A stretch of 35,078 bases of DNA from Candidatus Magasanikbacteria bacterium GW2011_GWA2_56_11 (GTDB lineage: Bacteria; Patescibacteriota; Patescibacteriia; Magasanikbacterales; UBA922), in the NCBI GenBank assembly GCA_001004885.1, contig LCRX01000006.1, positions 1 to 35,078 on the forward strand, given 5' to 3'. The first letter of the stretch is position 1, and every line of letters begins with the position of its first letter. The notes below the pieces were generated by a model, which was not told where the DNA came from, ran no database searches, and was given only the letters and a program-made list of their open reading frames with translations. Below are positions 16,980-24,991 of this stretch, piece by piece. A program made the position numbers and the translations under genes.

Positions 16980-19514
16980 ATGACGGACGGAATTAAAACA
17001 TATAAAACACAGGATTTAATTTTACAAATTAAACAAAACTACAATCCTACAAAACTCAATTTTAAAAAATGGATAAGTTTTTTAGATATTTTGTGTGGAG
17101 ATAGAGAGTATCAAAAAGAAGCAATTAAAAATACAATTATTTATCTTGCGTCTGGAGAATATTCGTCAATTGAAAATTTAGTTGAAGAAAATTTTAAAAC
17201 AAATCCCGAACTTCAAAAAAGGTATAAGAGCATAAAGGACTATCAAAAAAATCTACCCTTACCGCACAAGCTCTCGGCGGCTATAGACTTAGCGACAGGA
17301 ACAGGAAAAAGTTATGTTATTTACGGTATAGCACAAATTGCTTTGGGTATAGGTTTGGTTGATAAAGTTTTGGTTCTTTGTCCGTCATTGACTATTGAAT
17401 CCGGATTAAAAGGAAAATTTGAAAAATTATCCGGCGATGACAGAATTAAGGATTCATTGCCGAACGACGCTGTTTTTAAAAATCCAAGAATTATTGATGC
17501 TAACAGCACTATTAAAAATGGAGATATTTGTGTTGAAAATATACACGCAGTTTACGAACGAACAGGATCGTCAATAAACGACAGTCTAAAAGGAAACGGT
17601 GAGCGTGTATTGGTGCTAAACGATGAAGTACACCACGCCTACAATTCATCTGGCGAACAAGACATTAAAAAATGGAGAGGATTTTTGCTTAATCCTGATT
17701 TTGGCTTCAAATACATTGTCGGCTTAACCGGAACGGCCTACATTGAAGATGAATATTTTAACGATGTCATTTACCGTTACTCTATCCGCCAAGCTGTCGA
17801 CGACAAAGTTGTTAAATCTGTAGAATATGTGTCAAAAGATGAAAGCATTGATAAAAATGAAAAATTTCAAAAAATCTATGACAACCATAGTGAATTTGTA
17901 AATAAATACCGGCTTATAAAGCCTTTAACGATTTTAATTACAAAAGACATTTCCAAGGCCAAAACGCTTTACGAAGATTTCGTAGACTATTTGGAAAAGA
18001 AAGAAAAAATACCTCGTAAAGCAGTAGAAAAAAAAGTTCTAATTGTTACTTCACATAAAGACCATAAGAAAAATGTTTTGGAATTAAAGAATGTAGATGA
18101 TAAAGAAAATTCCGTAGAATGGATTATTTCTGTTTCTATGTTAACCGAAGGGTGGGATGTAAAAAATGTTTTTCAAATAGTGCCTTGGGAAGACAGAGCT
18201 TTTAATTCAAAACTCTTAATTGCACAAGTTTTAGGTAGAGGTCTTCGTATTCCAGATGAATACAAAACACCACAGCCAAAGGTTAGAGTTTTTAATCATG
18301 ACGCATGGAGCCGAAACATTCGTGGTCTTATTGATGAAATTTTGGAAATTGAAGTTAGATTAACCAGTGAGATATTAACTAGCGGAGAACGATCAAAATA
18401 TCATTTTGACCTCCACACTATTGATTATGAAAAAACAGAAAAAGTCGTAAAAGCAGAAAAAGACACAGAAATTTTTGATTATTCCAAAGGATATATTAAC
18501 CTTGTAGCTCAAGTTGAACAAACAGCAAAAGAAACTGAATACGAAGATTTGAGTGGAGAGATCAAACAAAAAACAACTACCATTCAAAAGGAAGTTTTTT
18601 TGCTCGATGAGGTTCTAGCAAAGATAGTGGAAACATTTAAAACTAGAGATTTTGAAGCAAAAATTAGATTTCCAAAAGGTGAATACGAGAAAGAACATTT
18701 ACCTCCTGAAAATGAAATTAGAGAAATTATTACAAGTTCAATGCACCGTGTCGGTATAAAGAGCGGGGTTCTTACAGAAGATAATGCAAATAGGATATTT
18801 AAGGCGTTCCAAACGCTTTTTAGAGCTAGAGGATCGACGATACGCTTAGAACGAAAAGCAAATAAACCAAAACTAATAAATACAAGGGGGCTAGAAAAAG
18901 AAAGCATTGCGGTGGGTGCGATAAAACACGGTTCGACAGTTTTTTATACTGAAAATTTTAAAGACGAATGTAAAAATGGACTTGTAGACATATTACAAGA
19001 TATTGCTAATGATGAAAGTCTGCCACGAAGTGCAAGTAAAGAAATAAATCACTATTGCTTTAAAACTCCAGTAAATATTGTTGTTACAAAATTAGAACCA
19101 GAAAGAAAATTCATCGAAGTGCTTACAAAATCTCCACTTAATGAAAAACTCGACGCATGGATCAAATCCCGTGATATGGGATTTTATAGTATTGAATATT
19201 CTTGGCGAAAAGGAGAACACCCAACACAAAACAGCTTTAATCCTGATTTTTTCTTAAAAATTGGTAATAATATTGTGGTTGTAGAAATAAAATCTGACGA
19301 TGATGATTCGGAAGAGAATAAAGCAAAATATCGTTGGACAAAAAATCACTTTGAAGATTTGAACGAAGAAATGGAAAAAACGAAAATTGAACAAAAATAC
19401 TTTTTCCACTTTTTAAGTCCCGAAAGTTACTCCGAATTTACTGAATACTTGGCCGACGGTCGGTTGTTCAAAGGCGAATTCCGCAGTTCTTTGGAAGATC
19501 TGCTCGAAAAGTAA
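16980..19514 (+). CDS. res: Type III restriction endonuclease helicase subunit (Res)
   Basis: DLATGTGKSYVIYG (Walker A), LNDEVHHAYN, QVLGRGLRIP (motif VI-like), C-terminal NPDFFLKIGNNIVVVEIKSD nuclease motif. Confidence 0.9.
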   Translation: MTDGIKTYKTQDLILQIKQNYNPTKLNFKKWISFLDILCGDREYQKEAIKNTIIYLASGEYSSIENLVEENFKTNPELQKRYKSIKDYQKNLPLPHKLSAAIDLATGTGKSYVIYGIAQIALGIGLVDKVLVLCPSLTIESGLKGKFEKLSGDDRIKDSLPNDAVFKNPRIIDANSTIKNGDICVENIHAVYERTGSSINDSLKGNGERVLVLNDEVHHAYNSSGEQDIKKWRGFLLNPDFGFKYIVGLTGTAYIEDEYFNDVIYRYSIRQAVDDKVVKSVEYVSKDESIDKNEKFQKIYDNHSEFVNKYRLIKPLTILITKDISKAKTLYEDFVDYLEKKEKIPRKAVEKKVLIVTSHKDHKKNVLELKNVDDKENSVEWIISVSMLTEGWDVKNVFQIVPWEDRAFNSKLLIAQVLGRGLRIPDEYKTPQPKVRVFNHDAWSRNIRGLIDEILEIEVRLTSEILTSGERSKYHFDLHTIDYEKTEKVVKAEKDTEIFDYSKGYINLVAQVEQTAKETEYEDLSGEIKQKTTTIQKEVFLLDEVLAKIVETFKTRDFEAKIRFPKGEYEKEHLPPENEIREIITSSMHRVGIKSGVLTEDNANRIFKAFQTLFRARGSTIRLERKANKPKLINTRGLEKESIAVGAIKHGSTVFYTENFKDECKNGLVDILQDIANDESLPRSASKEINHYCFKTPVNIVVTKLEPERKFIEVLTKSPLNEKLDAWIKSRDMGFYSIEYSWRKGEHPTQNSFNPDFFLKIGNNIVVVEIKSDDDDSEENKAKYRWTKNHFEDLNEEMEKTKIEQKYFFHFLSPESYSEFTEYLADGRLFKGEFRSSLEDLLEK

Positions 19515-19518
19515 TTAT

Positions 19519-19710
19519 ATGGGATTTACTGATGAACAGCTCGACAGTTATATGACTCTTCACAAAAAAGAATTCAACGAGGATATAGATAGGGCGGAAG
19601 CCTTACGATCAGCCACTGCCTTGGTCAATATGGTAAGGCTGGTGTATAAGCCAATGACCAAAGCCGACTATATAAAATACTCCAAAATAGCTAGTCAACC
19701 GCTAGAATAA
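19519..19710 (+). CDS. Small hypothetical protein (63 aa)
   Basis: Follows res by 4 nt, same strand. Confidence 0.5.
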   Translation: MGFTDEQLDSYMTLHKKEFNEDIDRAEALRSATALVNMVRLVYKPMTKADYIKYSKIASQPLE

Positions 19711-19911
19711 GCGGAATTGTCAAGCTCCATGTCCTGATCTCACTAAAGAAAAGGTTCCAACGGTCAATAGAGTGGTCTACCATTTTTCCGGATAGAGTTT
19801 TGGCTGGGTTAAGCGAATTTGGCGTTCTTCCTAAGGTTCTAGGTTTGACAAAAGTCAGTTTTAATGCTATACAAAGTAGTTATTTTTTGTTTTTTACAAA
19901 TTTATTTGCCT

Positions 19912-19962
19912 GAATTATTCCCGCATTTGCAGGTTGTCTATCTGTAGGTGCGGGAATAATTC
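19912..19962. repeat. 14-bp perfect inverted repeat at the right edge of the AT-rich island
   Basis: GAATTATTCCCGCA / TGCGGGAATAATTC, 23-nt loop with inner TGCAG/CTGTA. Confidence 0.75.
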
Positions 19963-20009
19963 CCACATTGTGAACGTGAGAACGTACACCGAGAGATGGG
20001 GAGGAAGCG

Positions 20010-21422
20010 ATGGTAACCGTTCGTGTTTCTTGGCGGATCGAGGGTGGACAGGCGAAGGGAAGCGTCGTGGGGGACGACGCGGTGAAACTACGGAAAATTG
20101 TGTTCGTTGATCGGTCATACAGAGGTCGATGGCCTGGGGACGGAGAGGAGACCGCGGCGCGTATCATCAGGGATACGAAACCGAGCGAGCATAGCAAAGG
20201 TGCCTTGCTTGTGTATCCGGTTTTCGCCGCGGATCCGGTCGCTCTCACAAGCGACGAGGCGAGGGCCGAGCTTCTCAGGATCATCGGGAATGAGGGCATC
20301 GTCTTCGGCCAGCAGCTTATCCCGGTGGATCTGCCGGGCTGGAGCGGAGAACTCGTTGGTTCCTTCCCGAAACGGTTCGAGCCTGGGCCTCTCTATATGC
20401 AGTGGAGGTTCACCTCCGAAGACGGTTGTCGGCTTATGTGCCTCGGCACACCCAACTTCCCTCAGGGTGTCATCCTGTCGACCGGGATCCGCGTGGGACA
20501 CGGACCGCCCGTTGTCTGCAACTGGGCGCAGGCCGTGGCCGACCTTGGCAAGCCCAAGGCGATGGAGACCGAGGGTCAGATTTCTTGCTCGCGGGTGCGC
20601 TGGGTGGACCAGTACGGCGGGTCGTTCGTTGCTGATCTCCGCCAAGGAGCGGCGATGGCGGCTGGCGTCGGTCAGATCAGGCGGGCCGAGCTGATCTGGG
20701 AGTATGGCCATTACATGTCGGCAGGTACCCGCCAGGCGGTCATCGGGCTGCTTCGGACTGGTCTGCACTCGGCCGAGTGGCATAAGCAGGATAAGATCAG
20801 GAGGGAGACAGACGAAAGAGCCTCGTGGGGCAACTCCGTTTGGGAGATGATAAGGACAGTCGAGCGTCACCTCGCCGATCCGATCACCCCCAGGCGTTTG
20901 CTCGATGTCTATCTCAGCGACCTGCGGGCGGTCCGAACCGGAGTCGACCGTCTGGAGTTGACTGCGTTCAGGTTCAGCGGAGCAGGCGATCCGGACATCT
21001 ACGACGCTGTTACGCTGGATGATGCGGCCGAGGTAGCGCGGCTCAGCGAGGAGAACGCGCAGGGCCTGTCAAGGATCGATCAGCGTATCGCCGAGATCGC
21101 GGCTGCCGTCCAGGCGGCCAAGACCAGGCTCACGGAGCCGGAGACGCTGATCGCGGCCTGGATTGAGCTCGATGGGCTCAGTACCAGAATTAAAGCTTTC
21201 CTTGCGAGTTATGGCCAGGAGGCGGTCTGTGAAGTAGATACATTGAGCTATGTCGAGCGGCATCTCGTCGCCGCCGTTGAGAGCGTCGATCAGACTAGCG
21301 GCATTGAGCGTCAGCTCTTGGACTTCTACGAGCTTCGCAACCAGGCTACCCGCGCGCTCGAACTGGCGATGCGGCGGATAGAGGGGGCTTCGACGTCGGA
21401 CGATGAGGATGGCGAACCCTGA
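20010..21422 (+). CDS. Hypothetical protein (470 aa)
   Basis: Long GC-rich ORF preceded by GGGGAGGAAGCG SD; no recognised family. Confidence 0.8.
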   Translation: MVTVRVSWRIEGGQAKGSVVGDDAVKLRKIVFVDRSYRGRWPGDGEETAARIIRDTKPSEHSKGALLVYPVFAADPVALTSDEARAELLRIIGNEGIVFGQQLIPVDLPGWSGELVGSFPKRFEPGPLYMQWRFTSEDGCRLMCLGTPNFPQGVILSTGIRVGHGPPVVCNWAQAVADLGKPKAMETEGQISCSRVRWVDQYGGSFVADLRQGAAMAAGVGQIRRAELIWEYGHYMSAGTRQAVIGLLRTGLHSAEWHKQDKIRRETDERASWGNSVWEMIRTVERHLADPITPRRLLDVYLSDLRAVRTGVDRLELTAFRFSGAGDPDIYDAVTLDDAAEVARLSEENAQGLSRIDQRIAEIAAAVQAAKTRLTEPETLIAAWIELDGLSTRIKAFLASYGQEAVCEVDTLSYVERHLVAAVESVDQTSGIERQLLDFYELRNQATRALELAMRRIEGASTSDDEDGEP

Positions 21423-21453
21423 AACACACTATTCGGTGGTCCGAGGCCCCAGT

Positions 21454-21519
21454 CCCGGACGGCGCCGGTTCGATCGCGTCACGTGAGTGACCCGCGACCG
21501 ATCGACCGCGCCGTCTGGG
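21454..21519 (+). terminator. Large GC-rich hairpin downstream of the 470-aa ORF
   Basis: GACGGCGC (21458-21465) / GCGCCGTC (21508-21515) with inner GGTTCGATCG / CGATCGACC pairing. Confidence 0.5.
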
Positions 21520-21722
21520 AATCATAACACCGCAAGGAGGAATCACTTGAAGTCGGTTGGCAAATTGGCTTGAGGTGAGATCACGCGCACTCGGGTAAAG
21601 CATGAGTTACAGCGAATGAAGATGGGATTGCAGAATTCACTCAAATGTGATATCTTATCGCCTGTAACACCGATCGCCTTTTGCCCAGGGGCGGCATGGG
21701 ACGGCGCAATAATCTGGGATGG

Positions 21723-21799
21723 GTCAGGGTAGCTCAGTTGGTGAGAGCGTAGGATTCATAACCCTAAGGTCGGGAGTTCGATTCTCCCCCCTGACACCA
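21723..21799 (+). tRNA. tRNA-Met/CAT (CCA encoded)
   Basis: GTCAGGGTAGCTCAGTTGGTGAGAGCGTAGGATTCATAACCCTAAGGTCGGGAGTTCGATTCTCCCCCCTGACACCA. Confidence 0.88.
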
Positions 21800-21855
21800 A
21801 TCGCCTGCCTAGGGCGATTTTTGATTTGGCAAAACAGATCTCGGGCGAGGGAAAT

Positions 21856-21889
21856 AAAAACCGCCGCACTTATTCGTGCGGCGGTTTTT
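21856..21889. terminator. Strong bidirectional terminator (HU gene)
   Basis: AAAAACCGCCGCAC-ttattc-GTGCGGCGGTTTTT. Confidence 0.85.
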
Positions 21890-21900
21890 TGGTGCTTTCG

Positions 21901-22185
21901 TTAGGCTCTGTTTTTGAGCGCATCTTTTAGTCCCTTGCCGGCCTTGAACTTGGGCACTGTTACCGGGGGGATTTGGATTTTTTCGCTCGGCTTTTGCGGA
22001 TTGACGCCCACGCGCCCGGCCCGGGTTTTGGCGCTAAAGGCTCCGAAGCCGGCAATATTCACCTCGCCGCCGTTTTTAAGCTCAAAGGTAACGATGTCTA
22101 CGAACGCCTCCACCATCGCTTCCGCTTCTTTTTTGGAAGCTCCTACCTTGGTGGCAATGGCGTCTGCGAGTGCGGCTTTGTTCAT
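21901..22185 (-). CDS. hup: DNA-binding protein HU
   Basis: MNKAALADAIATKVGASKKEAEAMVEAFVDIVTFELKNGGEVNIAGFGAFSAKTRAGRVGVNPQ. Confidence 0.95.
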   Translation of the reverse strand: MNKAALADAIATKVGASKKEAEAMVEAFVDIVTFELKNGGEVNIAGFGAFSAKTRAGRVGVNPQKPSEKIQIPPVTVPKFKAGKGLKDALKNRA

Positions 22186-22257
22186 AGTAAAAAAGATTTA
22201 TCCCCGGGTTTTATTCCCGTAGGGAGGTATATATTAAGAGTGTAAAATACTAGAGGT

Positions 22258-22286
22258 ATTGTACCTCAGGAGGTTTTTAGTGTCAA
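22258..22286 (-). promoter_or_regulatory. HU promoter
   Basis: Minus strand TTGACA (22286-22281), 17 nt, TACAAT (22263-22258); a GAGGTA-TTG-TACCTC hairpin (22253-22267) overlaps the -10. Confidence 0.65.
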
Positions 22287-22370
22287 TGGAGCTTAATTTA
22301 TTATCCACAACTCTTCAAACACCAGAGATGCGTATAGCGCGCGGCCTTAAATCCATTTGGATAACAGTCT

Positions 22371-22533
22371 AGAACCTACTCCCAAAAATAATTCCGAGAC
22401 AATTTTGCGCCTGTTTCGAGCGAAAATTGTCCGGATTGAGGAGGCATAGTGGTACTATGGCGACGAGAGCCGGACAATTTGTAGCCGAAGCAGGCCAAAA
22501 TTGAGCCGGAAGTTATTTTTGGGAGTAGGTTCT
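22371..22533. mobile_element. MITE-like palindromic element with perfect 21-bp terminal inverted repeats
   Basis: AGAACCTACTCCCAAAAATAA (22371-22391) / TTATTTTTGGGAGTAGGTTCT (22513-22533); interior also largely self-complementary, apex CATAGT-GGT-ACTATG. Confidence 0.7.
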
Positions 22534-22562
22534 AATAATAAGTCTAGCAAGCAGAGGCACCT

Positions 22563-22694
22563 GTTCCACACCGGTTTCCGTTCGGTATTAGTCGGCAGCG
22601 CTCCTTGGACTCACTGCGTCTCGTCGTGCCGCGCTGCCAGACTAATACCGAACGAAACACCCTTACGAAGGAAGCGTAAAGGAAACAGGGGAAC
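22563..22694. repeat. Second large palindromic/structured intergenic element
   Basis: CGTTCGGTATTAGTC (22579-22593) / GACTAATACCGAACG (22640-22654) plus GGCAGCGC (22594-22601) / GCGCTGCC (22631-22638). Confidence 0.7.
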
Positions 22695-22811
22695 AAAAAA
22701 TAAAAATCATTCCTCAATGGATGGCAGGTACATGCAGGATAAAACTTCTTGGTGCCGCTTACTTAAAGAGAAAAAGGTGCCGGGAAGGGGAGAATAAAGA
22801 CAGAGAAAATA

Positions 22812-22839
22812 AAAGGCCGGGGTGAGAACCCCGGCCTTT
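22812..22839. terminator. RNase Y terminator
   Basis: AAAGGCCGGGGT-GAGA-ACCCCGGCCTTT. Confidence 0.8.
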
Positions 22840-22856
22840 ACAGTCGGTTTAAATGT

Positions 22857-24383
22857 TTACCGCGCGTATTCCACTGTCCGGCTTTCGCGTATCACGTTCA
22901 CTTTGATTTCTCCCGGGTAGGTGAGTTCCTGCTCAATTTTGCGGGCGATATCCTTGGCCAGGTTGTAGGCCGCGTAATCGTCGATTTCTTCCGGCCGCAC
23001 GAAGATGCGCACCTCGCGTCCGGCCTGAATAGCGTAAACCTTCTCGATGCCGGGGAAGTCGCTGGCCGTCTTTTCCAGCTCTTCCAGGCGCGCTACGTAT
23101 TCCTCGTGCGTATCGCGGCGCGCGCCGATGCGCGAGGCCGAAATAGCATCGGCCGCCATGACCAGTTTGGTCAGGATAAGCGGCGGGCTAGTGTCGTGGT
23201 GAGTCAGCGCCACTTGCGCCGTGTCTTCGTCCACGTTAAATTTTTTGAGAATCTTGTAGCCGAGCTCGGTGTGCGACCCTTGGGTCTCGTGGTCAATAGA
23301 CTTGCCGATATCGTGGAAGAACCCGGCTTTTTTGGCGGCAAACGGATCCAAACCAAGCTCGTCGGCCATCATTCCGGCCAGGTGGCCGACCTCTAGACAG
23401 TGGTTGAGGACATTCTGTCCGTAGCTGGTGCGGTACTTGAGCCGGCCGACGATCGAGACCAGCTTTGGATCAAGCCCGGTGATGCCCATCTGGTAGAGGG
23501 CTTCATCGCCGGCTTGCTTAATGTCAATCGCCAGCTCTTTTTTGGCCATGTCGATAAACTCCTCGATTTTCACCGGCTGGATGCGGCCGTCCTTGATAAG
23601 TTTTTCGAGCGCGATTTGCGCCACCCGGCGGCGGATCGGAGAGAAGCCGGAGATAATCAGCATGCCCGGCGTCTCGTCTATGATCAGTTCGCAGCCGGTC
23701 AGCTTTTCGATCGTTTTGATGTTGCGTCCGTCTTTGCCGATAATCCGGCCCTTCATTTCCTCGCTCGGCAGGTTGATAATGGTACCGGTATTCTCGTTGG
23801 CATGGTTGCAGGCGCAGCGTTGCATCGCGTCTATCACGACCTTGCGCGCCTCGGCTTCAAAGTGGTCGCCGTTTTCTTTTTGCAGCTTGGAAAGGCGCGA
23901 GAAAAGGTCCAATTTGCTCTCTTCTTCGGCTTGTTTGAGAAGTTGCTGCTTGGCCTCTTCGCGGCTCAGGGCGGCGGTTTCCTCCAATTTTTTTACCACT
24001 TGCAGCTTGATGTCCTCCACTTTTTGGCGGACAGCCTTGACCTCTTCTACCTTCTGTTCCAGTTTGTTCTTGTTTTCTTCAAAATTCAGCAATTTCTGGT
24101 CAAAAAGCGATTCGCGCTGCTCCAGGCGGGTCTGAATCTGCCGCAGTTCTTTGCGGCGTTCTTCTTCTTCTCGTTTGGCCTCGTCTATAACTTTAATGGC
24201 CTTTTCCTTGGCCTGGAGCAGTAGTTCCTGCTCTTTGTTTTTTGCCTCGACCAGAAGTTTTTCCGCCTTGGCCTCTACCGAGTTGGCCCTGGCCTGGGCT
24301 ATTTGTTTGCGCACAAAATAACCCACCCCGATGCCGAGCGCGATCCCCACAAGGGACGCGCTGATGATTAACAATTCCGACAT
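22857..24383 (-). CDS. rny: Ribonuclease Y
   Basis: N-terminal TM and coiled coil; KH domain EEMKGRIIGKDGRNIKTIEKLTG; HD domain GFFHDIGKSIDHE; VNVIRESRTVEYAR C-terminus. Confidence 0.95.
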   Translation of the reverse strand: MSELLIISASLVGIALGIGVGYFVRKQIAQARANSVEAKAEKLLVEAKNKEQELLLQAKEKAIKVIDEAKREEEERRKELRQIQTRLEQRESLFDQKLLNFEENKNKLEQKVEEVKAVRQKVEDIKLQVVKKLEETAALSREEAKQQLLKQAEEESKLDLFSRLSKLQKENGDHFEAEARKVVIDAMQRCACNHANENTGTIINLPSEEMKGRIIGKDGRNIKTIEKLTGCELIIDETPGMLIISGFSPIRRRVAQIALEKLIKDGRIQPVKIEEFIDMAKKELAIDIKQAGDEALYQMGITGLDPKLVSIVGRLKYRTSYGQNVLNHCLEVGHLAGMMADELGLDPFAAKKAGFFHDIGKSIDHETQGSHTELGYKILKKFNVDEDTAQVALTHHDTSPPLILTKLVMAADAISASRIGARRDTHEEYVARLEELEKTASDFPGIEKVYAIQAGREVRIFVRPEEIDDYAAYNLAKDIARKIEQELTYPGEIKVNVIRESRTVEYAR

Positions 24384-24589
24384 ACAAAAAAGCTTCAAGC
24401 TACGAGGGTCCGGGAAGCATGATACACCGGCTTATCCGGCTACAAACCGTTACCCGCGTAAACTTAGCGGGTAGAGAAGACAAAGGAAGGCGAGGGGAAA
24501 AACAGTATCATGAGGGCAGTCGGATCACTCACTTCTCTGGGCTAAACGTATCATCTTCGGGCCTCGTAGTAGTTAGTTACTACGTGACG
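24384..24589 (-). promoter_or_regulatory. Structured 5' leader of rny
   Basis: CATGATAC (24418-24425)/GTATCATG (24505-24512) enclosing CCGG-cttat-CCGG and ACCCGC/GCGGGT hairpins; CGTAGTA/TACTACG hairpin near the predicted 5' end. Confidence 0.55.
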
Positions 24590-24595
24590 GTTGAG

Positions 24596-24624
24596 ATTAT
24601 AGCAGGGTCAATTCACAAAGTCAA
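24596..24624 (-). promoter_or_regulatory. rny promoter
   Basis: Minus strand TTGACT (24624-24619), 17 nt, TATAAT (24601-24596). Confidence 0.65.
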
Positions 24625-24759
24625 TGCGTAATTGCTTTTTTGGCTTATTTATACAAATAAAAACAAGCCGGGCAGGCTTGCAAACGGTTGGTGGGGGCCG
24701 CGGAGCTGTGGCGGCCGGTGAACATGGCGCTGACAGGGCAGTGCGGTTGGCGGCTCGAG

Positions 24760-24894
24760 TTAGACGTCCGGCGGCTCGTCTACAGGGAGCTCGTCTTCCC
24801 CGTCTGCCTCAGGCTCGGTGAAGTCCGGCTCTCCCGGCGGCTCCGGGTTGATGTCCTGGGCGTCGTCGCCATCTCTGCCAGCGTGAGAGTTCAT
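24760..24894 (-). CDS. Small acidic Pro-rich protein (44 aa), not in the supplied ORF track
   Basis: MNSHAGRDGDDAQDINPEPPGEPDFTEPEADGEDELPVDEPPDV; strong SD AAGGAGG upstream of ATG. Confidence 0.5.
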   Translation of the reverse strand: MNSHAGRDGDDAQDINPEPPGEPDFTEPEADGEDELPVDEPPDV

Positions 24895-24991
24895 GGTGCC
24901 TCCTTGGAGTTTAACTCACATTAACAGGATTTTTTCGGTCTGTAAATGCCCGGCGTTTATTAGCCCTTGTTCCTGTGCTACAATACTCTTT

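Noticed and set aside
6072-19900. UGA recoding as in some CPR lineages
   Set aside because: TGA terminates several genes at sensible positions (for example 98-aa ORF, rep, recombinase), so the standard stop assignment fits.
19700-20000. Direct repeat of the tRNA-Glu 3' end as the right att site
   Set aside because: No matching copy could be found by eye; serine recombinases may use a very short core, so the right boundary is left open.
23400-24224. 274-aa plus-strand ORF
   Set aside because: Antisense to the RNase Y coiled coil and KH region.
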